Shown here: piece after piece, positions 18,802-27,820 of the stretch | Numbering within the stretch: position 1 is the stretch's first letter | How the letters are laid out: each line of letters starts with the position of its first letter | Assembly (NCBI GenBank): GCA_023395555.1 | Contig: JAEWYQ010000082.1 | Location: 1-64,000, forward strand | Reading direction: 5' to 3' | From: Bacillota bacterium | Lineage (GTDB): Bacteria; Bacillota; Clostridia; Lachnospirales; Lachnospiraceae | Length of the DNA stretch: 64,000 bases | Notes under the pieces: model-generated | What the model was told of the DNA's origin: nothing | Databases searched by the model: none | Seen by the model: only the letters and a program-made list of their open reading frames with translations | Translations under genes and position numbers: made by a program

Positions 18802-21609
18802 CTAATCCTCACCAAGTTTTAGAGCTTGTGTAATCTTTGTTTTAGAAATAAGAACTCCTAAGATTCCAATACTTACGATAATCATAACGGAAACCGCTAA
18901 AATAATTTGCATCGTATCCTGTGTTCGGTTGATCACTGTCAAAGGAAGTATATTCTCTTTACTGGCATAGGCAATCTGAATTAACGGAACATATAATTTG
19001 GAAGTAATAATTCCCACCAATACCCCGGCTATTACGGAGGTCCCTGTGATGAAAATCTGTTCATTAACGAGTATCTCCATGATTTCCCTCATCCTCATTC
19101 CCATAGCACGGAATATACCGAATTGCAAGGTTCTGGATTGAATAGATAAAATCCAGAAAATAAAAAACCCTATGATGCATAATAATAATACCGTTATAAA
19201 TCCAACGGTCAGCATTCCATTGGTCCCCTGCAGCACCGCGTCATTTTTATGGTCAATGATAGCCTGAGCAGCATCACTATAATAGCTGATTGGTATCCCT
19301 TCTTCCAATAAATAATCATATACTTCTGAGGATTTTCCATCCGTCTTTATATATATGTGATAGGGTACTATTCCCATCAGGGACTGTAAATGAGAACGGT
19401 GAGCAACAATTAGGTAATTCTCAACATCCAAGGCTGTTCCTCTAAACTCTAGGACAGAGGCTGGATTAAATCGCGGCCAGTAATCCACAAATCCAAAAAT
19501 AATTCCTCTTGTCTGATATCCATTCACTGTATAGTACAAAGTATCCCCCAATTGATAACCCATTTCCTTACGGAAGCTCTCAGATACTAAAACCCCATAG
19601 GAACTTTGATTCATTGCATTCAGATAATGGAACCAATGGGTATCTAATAATTCATTGGTGAACCAGGCAGTTTCTCCAAACTCCTTGGTGTCAATTCCCA
19701 TTAATTCAATTTGCCTATTGCCATCTACAGCGGCACTCCCCATATAAACCTTTGCTGCACTTTGCACTCCCTTAATATTTAAGTATTTATTGAAGTCCGG
19801 TTCCTGGTAGGATAACCGGGTTGTTCCGGTGCTGTCTGCCGCCACTATTTTCTGGTTGTCTCCCCACATTTCTTGTAAAACAATCTCGGCACCATTTCTG
19901 TAAAGTATATTATTTTCATCATTGGCATTGATTGTTCTTGCAATTTGTACATTAAATATTCCCAGTGCAATGGTTAGAATTAAGAACATTACAATAAAAT
20001 TTTGCTGATGGCGGAACCTTATTACTCTGATAAAAGAAGCATATAACGGGGGATTCCAAAGCTTTTTGCCAATACTAAAAATAATCTGAACTAAAACCGG
20101 TATTAGTCTGATTACAAGAAATCCTGCTCCCAGAATAAATAATGAGGAGGAAAAATACAGTAATGGATCAAGGCTCTTACCTTCTAAAATCTGCTCTGTC
20201 AATTCCGTTTCTTTTCCGCGAAAACGAAAGTAACCATATCCACCGGTCAAAATCGGTATAAAATCTAATCCCAGCCTTCTCCCAATTGACAAACTGCCAA
20301 GGGAACCCTTCTTTTGCTTGTGTTCTACAATAGTCGTATCCCCATACCGCAATACCGGGATGATTGTAACAATCATAAAAACCAATAGGGAAATGAAACA
20401 ACACAGCAGGATATTTTTATTCCATATATTAAAATATAACCTTTCTCTGATTACAAACTCCATAAATCCATTGGAAGATCCAAGCACCTGACAAAGTAAA
20501 ATACCTATGGGGATACCCAGGATACAAGAAACAATTCCAAGAATAAGACTCTGTCCCATATATAGTAAAACAATACGGCTCTTTCCAATCCCCCTGCTTT
20601 TCATTACTGCCAATTCCGTATGCTCCAATGCAAGTAACTGTTTACTGACCATCATGATGAACGCTGCCAGAAGAACTAAAATCGGCATCTGTAAAATCCA
20701 TAAGGTCTCCCCCGTTTTGTTCTCTTCCTGCTGAAACTGCTGTAATACCTCTATGTAATTATCCGCAAAGGTGACAGCCGTTTGCTGCTGATCGTAGGAA
20801 TGATATTCTTCTGTCACATTGATTAGATTTATCACTTGTTCTGCCGTTAAGTTGTGATAGTCAAACAAAATCTCCCAGGTTCCCCTGAGTGCATAGCGGG
20901 GAGTATCAAAATCCACAAATAATTCTTCAAATAATCCTTGGGGCATAAATAACATGGTTTCATAACTGCTGGGGTTTTTCACCCAATAAGCATCCCTGAC
21001 ATCACGGTATCGGAAGACACCGGCAATTTGTACTTGAACCTGGTTTCCGTCTTTATCTGATAAATTGGATATAGCTAAGATTTCATCCAATAATAACTTC
21101 TGTGCTGCCAGCATTTTTTCACTGACCATTACTGATATAATTCCACGATTATCTCTGTTTTTTTGATATACTTCTCCGCTTACTATTTCTATATGTTCTT
21201 CTAATTCGCTTAAATATCCTAGTTGTAATTGAAGTATCTCTTTTTGATTGTTTCTGGTAATCTGCGGAACAGATTTTACAGATACACTATAATGAGTGAT
21301 GAATTCCTTATATGGTATTCCAGCTTTTTTCCCCATATCTGCGGCCATGCTTTGTACTTCTTCAAACACTTTGCCATTATGCCTTTTCTTTGATACAACG
21401 GTCAGGCTGGAGTTTAGTGTCATTTTCATCGGATACTCATTATGCTCTTCCATATAATGATCCATTTTCCTCGATAGCATTCTTTTCCATATACCATCGG
21501 AATAATAGCTGATACAGCATATAATCGAAACAAATAGTACATTTCCGATTAAGATACATAACATTAACCACTTTTTACTCAGTATTTTCTGTAATAAGAA
21601 CCCCAACAT
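18802..21609 (-). CDS. FtsX/MacB-like ABC permease, large two-module form
   Basis: A 935-residue membrane protein with one N-terminal helix, a large extracellular domain (about residues 40-290) and a four-helix group around 300-430. A second extracellular domain covers about 560-780, and a final FtsX-type helix triplet lies around 790-930 (RTLQFGIFRAMGMRMREIME is the typical cytoplasmic FtsX segment). LEHTELAVMKSRGIGKSRIV in the first module is the same motif, so the protein is a fused duplicate. GGAG precedes the ATG. Such permeases do not usually form a channel but transmit ATPase motion to outside domains or adaptors. The three adaptor-like lipoproteins immediately upstream are its likely partners. 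Confidence 0.88.
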   Translation of the reverse strand: MLGFLLQKILSKKWLMLCILIGNVLFVSIICCISYYSDGIWKRMLSRKMDHYMEEHNEYPMKMTLNSSLTVVSKKRHNGKVFEEVQSMAADMGKKAGIPYKEFITHYSVSVKSVPQITRNNQKEILQLQLGYLSELEEHIEIVSGEVYQKNRDNRGIISVMVSEKMLAAQKLLLDEILAISNLSDKDGNQVQVQIAGVFRYRDVRDAYWVKNPSSYETMLFMPQGLFEELFVDFDTPRYALRGTWEILFDYHNLTAEQVINLINVTEEYHSYDQQQTAVTFADNYIEVLQQFQQEENKTGETLWILQMPILVLLAAFIMMVSKQLLALEHTELAVMKSRGIGKSRIVLLYMGQSLILGIVSCILGIPIGILLCQVLGSSNGFMEFVIRERLYFNIWNKNILLCCFISLLVFMIVTIIPVLRYGDTTIVEHKQKKGSLGSLSIGRRLGLDFIPILTGGYGYFRFRGKETELTEQILEGKSLDPLLYFSSSLFILGAGFLVIRLIPVLVQIIFSIGKKLWNPPLYASFIRVIRFRHQQNFIVMFLILTIALGIFNVQIARTINANDENNILYRNGAEIVLQEMWGDNQKIVAADSTGTTRLSYQEPDFNKYLNIKGVQSAAKVYMGSAAVDGNRQIELMGIDTKEFGETAWFTNELLDTHWFHYLNAMNQSSYGVLVSESFRKEMGYQLGDTLYYTVNGYQTRGIIFGFVDYWPRFNPASVLEFRGTALDVENYLIVAHRSHLQSLMGIVPYHIYIKTDGKSSEVYDYLLEEGIPISYYSDAAQAIIDHKNDAVLQGTNGMLTVGFITVLLLCIIGFFIFWILSIQSRTLQFGIFRAMGMRMREIMEILVNEQIFITGTSVIAGVLVGIITSKLYVPLIQIAYASKENILPLTVINRTQDTMQIILAVSVMIIVSIGILGVLISKTKITQALKLGED

Positions 21610-21644
21610 GCTACCGACTCCTATGTAACCGACTTATCATAATA

Positions 21645-22739
21645 CTACTGTAATACAATCTCCCAGCCTTCTGCCGCACCATCTAAGATACAGACATATT
21701 CACTATTGCTCAGGCCGGCTGTGATATATCTTTTTTTTACCGCTCCATCCTCTAAAAGCAATACATAACTCTTACCTTTTTCACTATAAACTCCTGAGCG
21801 GTTAACCATAAGTGTCTGTTCCACCTTATGGATACTGGCTTTCACTAAAATATTCTCTAAAGTCTCCGGTTTCACCGAATGATCCTTTAAAACCACCAGT
21901 GCTGTGTTTTGCTTTAAAGGCTCGCTCAACACTTGGTCCGATTGAATTACTACCCCTTCGTATTCCTGCTTTTGCCCTGCTTTACCAGCTTCCACTGTGA
22001 CAGTCATATTGTAATACAATTGCTCTTTCTCATCCGTTACTTGAATATAACGCTCCTCTTCCGAGTGCATCATTACGATCCAGCGGCCGTCTTCTATCTC
22101 ATCGCCTTCTTTCATATATGCAAGCTTATCGATAGAGCCATTCATCGGGGCATAAATGGTATTGGTATTTTTTGTGTTATTCCACAGTTCAATTTTCTTT
22201 TCTAAATATTCTATCTGTTCTGTTATACTGGTATGGGATTGCTGATATTGACTCCTTGCCTCTTTCTTCAAAAGTTGATATAATTCTTTTTCTTCTTCCG
22301 TACCTTGTGTTATGAGCTGATCCAGCTTCTTTATGTCATTTTCATATTGTTTGGTTAAGGAGTCCAATTCCTTTTGGTACATTGTTTTTTCAAGGATCCA
22401 TTCTTCTTTTTCCATATCAGAAACTGAAATCTTACACTCCGCCAGGGGATCTCCCTCCCTCACAAAATCTCCCTGCTCAACAAGATATTGATAAAAAACA
22501 GCATTTTCCTCCATGAAGGATAAAGATACACTGTTGGTATAGATAACTGTGCCCTGAAAGGACACAACATTCTCATAGGTTCCTTTCAAAACCGGTGCGG
22601 TACGCAGGGCGATTTCATCTTGTACCAGATTATCTCCAATGACATAAGTCTCTCCCGTTTCCTCTGCTGCTTTCTTGCAGCCTGCTAATAATATAAGGAA
22701 GCATAGAACGACCATCCCTATTATCATCTTATTTGGCAA
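21645..22739 (-). CDS. HlyD/RND-type adaptor lipoprotein 3
   Basis: A surface lipoprotein of about 364 residues with lipobox LAGC (Cys 21), a biotinyl-lipoyl-like half-motif (LVEQGDFVREGDPLAECKI) and a coiled-coil hairpin (about 105-190). The second lipoyl half reads IYAPMNGSIDKLAYMKEGDE, followed by beta-barrel segments. This is the order of MacA/HlyD adaptors. The frame extends to a TTG at 22748, but GGGGAGG directly abuts that codon. The TTG at 22739 (9 bases from the same Shine-Dalgarno site, overlapping the previous stop by 11 bases) is more plausible; an ATG at 22727 is a further choice. Confidence 0.8.
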   Translation of the reverse strand: MPNKMIIGMVVLCFLILLAGCKKAAEETGETYVIGDNLVQDEIALRTAPVLKGTYENVVSFQGTVIYTNSVSLSFMEENAVFYQYLVEQGDFVREGDPLAECKISVSDMEKEEWILEKTMYQKELDSLTKQYENDIKKLDQLITQGTEEEKELYQLLKKEARSQYQQSHTSITEQIEYLEKKIELWNNTKNTNTIYAPMNGSIDKLAYMKEGDEIEDGRWIVMMHSEEERYIQVTDEKEQLYYNMTVTVEAGKAGQKQEYEGVVIQSDQVLSEPLKQNTALVVLKDHSVKPETLENILVKASIHKVEQTLMVNRSGVYSEKGKSYVLLLEDGAVKKRYITAGLSNSEYVCILDGAAEGWEIVLQ

Positions 22740-23829
22740 CGAGAACAACCTCCCCTTCTTGTATATTAGAGGTTACTTCTACATAAGAAGCTGTCATCAA
22801 CCCGATTTCTACTCTGGTTATCTTCCATTCACCCCCGGATAACACATAGATATAATATCCTTCCATATCTGAATATAGGGCATCCACCGGAACATAGTTA
22901 ACATTCTCCCTGCTCTGAGTAACCACGTAGATTGGAATATAATCTCCTACATCTATGACAATATTATTATTCCTTAGCTGCAGATTGGTTTTTCCTTCGG
23001 AACTGCTGATATAGCTTAGGATATTATCACTTTCCTTCGTTTTATCTTGTACTAATGTTACTTTATTTCCATGTATCATTCCATAGATTTCCTTTGCATT
23101 AGATAAAACACTATCCGTTAAATAAGAACATTCAAGAAATTTCTTCTCCGTAGCAAGGGTACATACTATGGCTGCAGCGTTTATTTTTTCGCCCTTACTG
23201 CTTCCCTCCCGATAAACAACTGTTCCGTCTTCCGGTGCTGTCACGGCAAAGAAATCCTCATTCTCTATTCCATCATATTTTGTCAATCCTTCATGGTTCT
23301 TTGATGATAATGCTTCCAGCTCATTTTCCAACCTTGTGAGGGCATTTAGATACTCCTTCTCAAATTCTAATTCCCTCATATCCAATTGAATTATATCAAG
23401 TTCAACGGAGGACGTATCATTTCCCGCTTTCTGTAAAACCCTTAACTTTGTCTCTAATATATCCAGTTTCAACTCTATCTCTTGCAGCCGGTATCGTGTA
23501 TCCTCCTTATTTCTGTCCCAGTCACTTGTTACTAAATCATTTGCTTTATAAAGCACCGCAATAACATCACCTTGCTTCACATAATCCCCCAAAGATACAC
23601 TCCATTCTTTAATTATCCCTGTTCTTTGGGCTGCTATTTCTATTGTTTCAGGCTTTATAACGCCATCATAATACTCAATCAAAGCCAAATCACCTGTTGT
23701 GACAACGGCCGTATCTTCTTGTGTTTTTATTGACTCACTTAATATTGGAATGATATCCCGGGCTCCGGAACACGAAGTTAAAAAAACAAGAAAGAAAGCA
23801 ATGGCAATTCCCGCTATTTTTTGTTTCAT
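22729..23829 (-). CDS. HlyD/RND-type adaptor lipoprotein 2
   Basis: A lipoprotein of about 366 residues with lipobox LTSC (Cys 20). Domain order: first lipoyl half (SVSLGDYVKQGDVIAVLYKA), a coiled coil (about 85-165 with heptad-like Leu/Glu pattern), second lipoyl half (TAPEDGTVVYREGSSKGEKI), then barrel and membrane-proximal strands. The longer frame reaches 23856, but GGGAG lies 8 bases before the ATG at 23829. It is the middle gene of three consecutive adaptors feeding the FtsX-like permease; they share architecture but little obvious sequence. Confidence 0.85.
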   Translation of the reverse strand: MKQKIAGIAIAFFLVFLTSCSGARDIIPILSESIKTQEDTAVVTTGDLALIEYYDGVIKPETIEIAAQRTGIIKEWSVSLGDYVKQGDVIAVLYKANDLVTSDWDRNKEDTRYRLQEIELKLDILETKLRVLQKAGNDTSSVELDIIQLDMRELEFEKEYLNALTRLENELEALSSKNHEGLTKYDGIENEDFFAVTAPEDGTVVYREGSSKGEKINAAAIVCTLATEKKFLECSYLTDSVLSNAKEIYGMIHGNKVTLVQDKTKESDNILSYISSSEGKTNLQLRNNNIVIDVGDYIPIYVVTQSRENVNYVPVDALYSDMEGYYIYVLSGGEWKITRVEIGLMTASYVEVTSNIQEGEVVLVAK

Positions 23830-23845
23830 GGTACAATCTCCCGAA

Positions 23846-24919
23846 TTAACCGACAATTACATGATCACCCTCATTTACTCCATTCATAATTTCTATATAT
23901 CCATCGGCTGAAAATCCGGTACTCACTTCTTTATAATCACGGATTCCATCCTCATTTAAATAGAATATGACCGGCTGTTGGTCCAGTACGGTAATTGCTT
24001 CTTCTGCTACATAAAGAACATTTTCCCGCTTGTCAATTGTTATTATCGTAGTTCCTTTCTCCCCGGCACCTATTTCTCCGCCAGAATCAACTAATTCAAA
24101 ATATACTTCATGATCCGTTTCTTCTATCCCAAGCTTTGATGATTCTACTACGCGAACCAGGTATTCTTCCTTATCTACCTGTATTGTCATTTCACTGCCT
24201 TTGACAAAATACCCGGCATATCCGGTCTTTGCATAAAAATATCCATCCTTATCATCGGATATGGTGATGAATTTGCTGCCTCCATAAGAAGTATGTCCCG
24301 ATGATATTGGTTTCAAATAAGAAACAATACCATCAACCGAGGTATATATTCTACGTTTCTCCACCTCTTGCTCCCATTGATGAATTCTATTATTCAAAAC
24401 TGCGATTTTATATTCCCCTTCATGAATACGGCAATCATAATCCCATCTGATCTCCTCTGCCGAAGGAATAAATTGCTGTTCCAATTGACTTAGCTCCTGT
24501 AATTTAAGTAATTGCTTCTGCACTGCTGCATCTGCTTTTTTCTTAAGATAGGTAATATATAATATTAACTTATCTCGTTCAGCCCTGGCTTCTTGAATAC
24601 TGGAAAGATAATCCTCTACATATAATTCAGCCAATAAATCTCCCTTCTTCACCCGATCCCCTTGCTTCACATAAACTTTACCATAAGGTTCACCTGCTAT
24701 GACGAAACCATAATCCTCCTGAGTAAATGCCATATAGGAACAGACAACCTTTTCCTTATGTGCCAATGTTCCCTTTTGGACTAGTACATATTCATAATCA
24801 ACTTCATAAGAGGATAATAAAAGAGAAGTATCATGCTCAAGCTCCCTGGGTAATAGATTACAGGAACACAATAGCATGGTAACTGCTATTATACCGCTAA
24901 ACCTGTTCCACCGTTTCAC
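23846..24919 (-). CDS. HlyD/RND-type adaptor lipoprotein 1
   Basis: A 357-residue lipoprotein, first gene of the long operon. A short signal ends in a cysteine pair (lipidated Cys about residue 20). A lipoyl-like half (YVKQGDRVKKGDLLAELYV), a coiled coil (about 110-190) and a second half (YTSVDGIVSYLKPISSG) follow, then C-terminal barrel strands (VNEGDHVIVG at the end). The start is GTG at 24919 with GAGGTGAG upstream. A promoter with a TTGACA box lies about 150 bases upstream. In a monoderm such an adaptor must span from the membrane to the wall or surface rather than to an outer-membrane channel. Confidence 0.85.
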   Translation of the reverse strand: MKRWNRFSGIIAVTMLLCSCNLLPRELEHDTSLLLSSYEVDYEYVLVQKGTLAHKEKVVCSYMAFTQEDYGFVIAGEPYGKVYVKQGDRVKKGDLLAELYVEDYLSSIQEARAERDKLILYITYLKKKADAAVQKQLLKLQELSQLEQQFIPSAEEIRWDYDCRIHEGEYKIAVLNNRIHQWEQEVEKRRIYTSVDGIVSYLKPISSGHTSYGGSKFITISDDKDGYFYAKTGYAGYFVKGSEMTIQVDKEEYLVRVVESSKLGIEETDHEVYFELVDSGGEIGAGEKGTTIITIDKRENVLYVAEEAITVLDQQPVIFYLNEDGIRDYKEVSTGFSADGYIEIMNGVNEGDHVIVG

Positions 24920-25061
24920 AGCATCTCACCTCATCAAAATATCAATAGGATGTTTTTGTAAATCATTTTGTAAACTAATGTTTAACATTTTTTAATCTAT
25001 CCATGTCGAAAAACCTATCATTTTAACTTATATGTTTACATTACTTATTTACAACAACATT

Positions 25062-25091
25062 ATATTACACCAAAAACACTCCTGTTGTCAA
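25062..25091 (-). promoter_or_regulatory. Promoter of the long minus-strand operon
   Basis: Minus strand: TTGACA (25086-25091) and TAATAT (25062-25067) with 18 bases between. A TATAAT at 25059-25064 overlaps, but at 21-base spacing. It lies about 140 bases upstream of the first gene's GTG at 24919. Confidence 0.5.
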
Positions 25092-25448
25092 TATATATTT
25101 ACTGATTTTCAAATTTAATTTAAAACTTATTTGTATAATATGCACAATACGTTTGAAATGATCTCTTTTTAACATTTTAAATAATATTAAAACAATTAAT
25201 TTAACATTATTTATTTTATTCCAGGTATAACCATATGTTTTTATTAATATTTATTACATTAATTATTACAGTGTGTGATTTTGTAAAAGCTTCTTTTATC
25301 ATTTCGCATTCCATCAATATCTGCCGATGTTTTTAGAGTAAATGTTAATTATAATTTACAATTCATTCTTCTTAACCCTATCTTGGGTTATTCCGTTTAT
25401 TATACACATTGCACTGTTATATTAGCAATTATAATGTTAATTATTTTG

Positions 25449-25477
25449 TTGCAATTGTTAATGCTCAATGTTATAAT
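25449..25477 (+). promoter_or_regulatory. Promoter of the CBM9-lacI unit
   Basis: TTGCAA (25449-25454) and TATAAT (25472-25477) are separated by 17 bases, about 45 bases before the ATG at 25522. The spacer contains TTGTTAATG, close to the shared half-site of the cluster, so the unit may be autoregulated. Confidence 0.65.
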
Positions 25478-25521
25478 CTAATGAAAGAAATTTAATAATT
25501 TTCCAATAGAAAGGAATACAT

Positions 25522-26589
25522 ATGAACGTTTCATATCGCATACCTATTCCGGCCGTAGATTTTACACCGCCGGTATATACTTGTAAAAGAGTAACGAGAC
25601 CTTTTGTTTTGGATGGTAATATTGAGAAAGAATTCTGGGCAGACGCAGCATATACAGATTATTTTCTGGACATCGAAGGTTCTCACATGCCTGCACCCAG
25701 ATATACTACCAGGGCCAAAATGCTATGGGATAACCAAAATTTATATTTTGCAGCTCGGTTAGACGGCCCTGAAATATGGGCTACATTGACAGAACGAGAT
25801 TGTGTTATTTTTTACGATAATGATTTTGAAATTTTTATTGATCCCGATTCAGACACACAACAATATTATGAATTTGAGATGAATGCCCATAATACTGTTT
25901 GGGATTTACTCCTTACTAAGGCATACAGAGATAAAGGTAAACCGGTAAATAGTTTTGATCTGCACGGTATGCAAAGTGCGGTCTATATTAACGGTAAGCT
26001 TAACGACCCTTCTGCGGATAATTTATATTGGTCCGCAGAGGTTGTTATCCCATTTGCTGTTCTTTATGAATGTGCTCAATATAATCGCATACCAAAAAAC
26101 GGTGAATATTACCGCATTAATTTTTCCAGAGTACAGTGGAAGGTTGATCATATAGATAATAGCTATATCAAGCAAATCAACCCTGAAACCGGAAAACATT
26201 ATCCCGAGGATAACTGGGTATGGGCACCTACCGGGGTGATTAATATTCATTATCCTGAATTATGGTCCTTCGTCTTCTTCTCTGATGAAAGCAAAAACGA
26301 GGAAGTCTACATTATCCCAGAGGATGAACGTATCAAATGGGAGTTAAGAAAACTCTATTATGCGGAACAAAGTTATTGGGATGAAACAGGACATTTTACC
26401 AATTCCTTGGACAGCCTTACAGAAGTATTAAGGAGACTCAGCCCAGTTGAATGTAACAAAACTGTTAAACCATTGTCTTATGTCATAGAGACAACCTCTC
26501 ATTCCTTCGAGATCCAATGTCCTAATTATGACAATACAGGTATCATAGCGATATTTTCCGATGGAAAAATCGAGTGTATTTCACGTTAA
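25522..26589 (+). CDS. Carbohydrate-binding family 9-like protein
   Basis: A 355-residue protein without a signal peptide. The first ~230 residues fit CBM9-like beta-sandwich domains (FVLDGNIEKEFWADAAYT, TRAKMLWDNQNLYFAARLDG, NDFEIFIDPDSDTQQYYEFE, WSAEVVIPF). In related proteins this domain binds sugar ends or calcium. AAAGGA precedes the ATG. The C-terminal ~100 residues are not recognised. It is followed after 33 bases by a LacI-type regulator. A cytosolic sugar-binding domain next to a regulator suggests a sensing or chaperoning role, but this is inference. Confidence 0.8.
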   Translation: MNVSYRIPIPAVDFTPPVYTCKRVTRPFVLDGNIEKEFWADAAYTDYFLDIEGSHMPAPRYTTRAKMLWDNQNLYFAARLDGPEIWATLTERDCVIFYDNDFEIFIDPDSDTQQYYEFEMNAHNTVWDLLLTKAYRDKGKPVNSFDLHGMQSAVYINGKLNDPSADNLYWSAEVVIPFAVLYECAQYNRIPKNGEYYRINFSRVQWKVDHIDNSYIKQINPETGKHYPEDNWVWAPTGVINIHYPELWSFVFFSDESKNEEVYIIPEDERIKWELRKLYYAEQSYWDETGHFTNSLDSLTEVLRRLSPVECNKTVKPLSYVIETTSHSFEIQCPNYDNTGIIAIFSDGKIECISR

Positions 26590-26622
26590 CAATATTGAGA
26601 AGGGAATAGATTGGAGGTTCAT

Positions 26623-27648
26623 ATGAAAAAAGTCACTATGCAAGATATCGCTGATGAACTTGGTATATCCCGCATAACTGTATGGAAGGTGTTAAAAAGT
26701 AAAGAAGGTGTATCCGATAGTCTCTGTACCAAAATCATCACAAAAGCCAAGGAGATGGGGTATCATGTACCGGACGATTTAAAAATTATAAAAGAAAAAA
26801 CCCTAAGACCAGAACTGACCACTATTTCCGTTGCAGTATCCAGACCGGAAACAAGTTTATTTTGGATTACTATTATTCATGAAATCGCCAAAGAAATTGC
26901 AAGATATAATATTAATTTAACCTATACCTATCTGCCCACCGCAGTACCGCCGGATTACGTACTTCCTCCTATGCTGACAGACGGCACAAAAAACGGTATC
27001 ATTATACTAAATGTATACGACGAAAACCTGCTGCTCGCTTTAAGTAAATTACCTATTCCAAAGGTGTTTATGGATACTGTCAGCTCCATCCCCTTCAGCG
27101 AATTAAATGGTGATTTAATTCTTATTGACGGCAAATCCTGTGTATCCGAAATTGTAGACTACATCATCGAAAGAGGAAGAACAAAAATAGGCTTTATCGG
27201 AGATATTAAATATGCACAGACAAATTATGAGCGTTACCGGGGTTTTGTTCATTCTATGGAAAGCCATAATTTATCCATACAATCAAAATTCTGTATGACA
27301 GGCCATATTGGTATTGATACTTATAAAGAAGAAATAGAAGAGTTTCTAAAACGTATTACAGATATGCCGGAAGCCTTCATTTGCGCAAATGACTATGTAG
27401 CCAGCTTATTATACCAATTATTAACACAGCAGGGCTATCGTATCCCTGAGGATATTGCAATCACAGGATTCGATGGCAACAGCGAATTCCAGGGAAGCGC
27501 CGAACTGACTACCGTGCAGGTACACAATAAAGATATTGGCATTCGTTTGGCGCGCCAAATCCTGTATCGCATAGAGCACCCTGATGCATGTTATGAAATA
27601 ACCTACCTTCGATCTGATGTAACCTATCGCAATTCAACTAATTTTTAA
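26623..27648 (+). CDS. LacI-family transcription regulator, copy 1
   Basis: A regulator of 341 residues: N-terminal helix-turn-helix (VTMQDIADELGISRITVWKV), hinge, then a periplasmic-binding-protein-like effector domain (ISVAVSRPET, GFIGDIKYAQTNYERYRGF, FICANDYVASLL, AITGFDGNSEF, LTTVQV). The ATG at 26623 with GGAGG 5 bases upstream is chosen over the in-frame TTG at 26611, which overlaps the Shine-Dalgarno site. It is clearly related along its whole length to the regulator at 49682-50704, including the DNA-recognition helix, so both may bind the same palindrome. Confidence 0.92.
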   Translation: MKKVTMQDIADELGISRITVWKVLKSKEGVSDSLCTKIITKAKEMGYHVPDDLKIIKEKTLRPELTTISVAVSRPETSLFWITIIHEIAKEIARYNINLTYTYLPTAVPPDYVLPPMLTDGTKNGIIILNVYDENLLLALSKLPIPKVFMDTVSSIPFSELNGDLILIDGKSCVSEIVDYIIERGRTKIGFIGDIKYAQTNYERYRGFVHSMESHNLSIQSKFCMTGHIGIDTYKEEIEEFLKRITDMPEAFICANDYVASLLYQLLTQQGYRIPEDIAITGFDGNSEFQGSAELTTVQVHNKDIGIRLARQILYRIEHPDACYEITYLRSDVTYRNSTNF

Positions 27649-27654
27649 TTAGTT

Positions 27655-27810
27655 AAGGAGCTGTCGCAAAATAGACTTGCTGAAAAATATTGCATAAAAA
27701 ATGCGTCTAGACTAAGCTTCAAAAGCTGTTTCAAGGCGCATTTTGTACTATTGATAGGATTATTTTGTATAAATTGCGATCACCGATTCATTTTGCGGCA
27801 GCCCTTCCTT
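27655..27810. repeat. MITE-like structured repeat between convergent genes
   Basis: About 150 bases bounded by imperfect terminal inverted repeats: AGCTGTCGCAAAAT (27659-27672) and ATTTTGCGGCAGCC (27790-27803), 12 of 14 matching. Inside is a nested stem AAAATGCG (27698-27705) / CGCATTTT (27737-27744). The ends resemble the GGGCTGTTGCAAAA-type termini of some insertion sequences as I remember them, and of the smaller element at 41079-41142. No coding capacity. It may also act as a two-way terminator between lacI and the esterase gene. Confidence 0.5.
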
Positions 27811-27820
27811 GTTTTGTACA

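Larger units (their letters stand above)
24920..25521. promoter_or_regulatory. AT-rich divergent control region between the long operon and the CBM9-lacI unit
   Basis: About 600 bases without a gene, strikingly AT-rich. It contains the promoters for both directions (listed separately) and repeated TTTAACATTTT-like half-sites near 24980, 25168 and 25199, plus a GTAAAT/ATTTAC inverted repeat around 25339-25360. These resemble the TTAACA/TGTTAA palindromes near the other operons and are candidate binding sites for the LacI regulators of the cluster. Confidence 0.6.
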
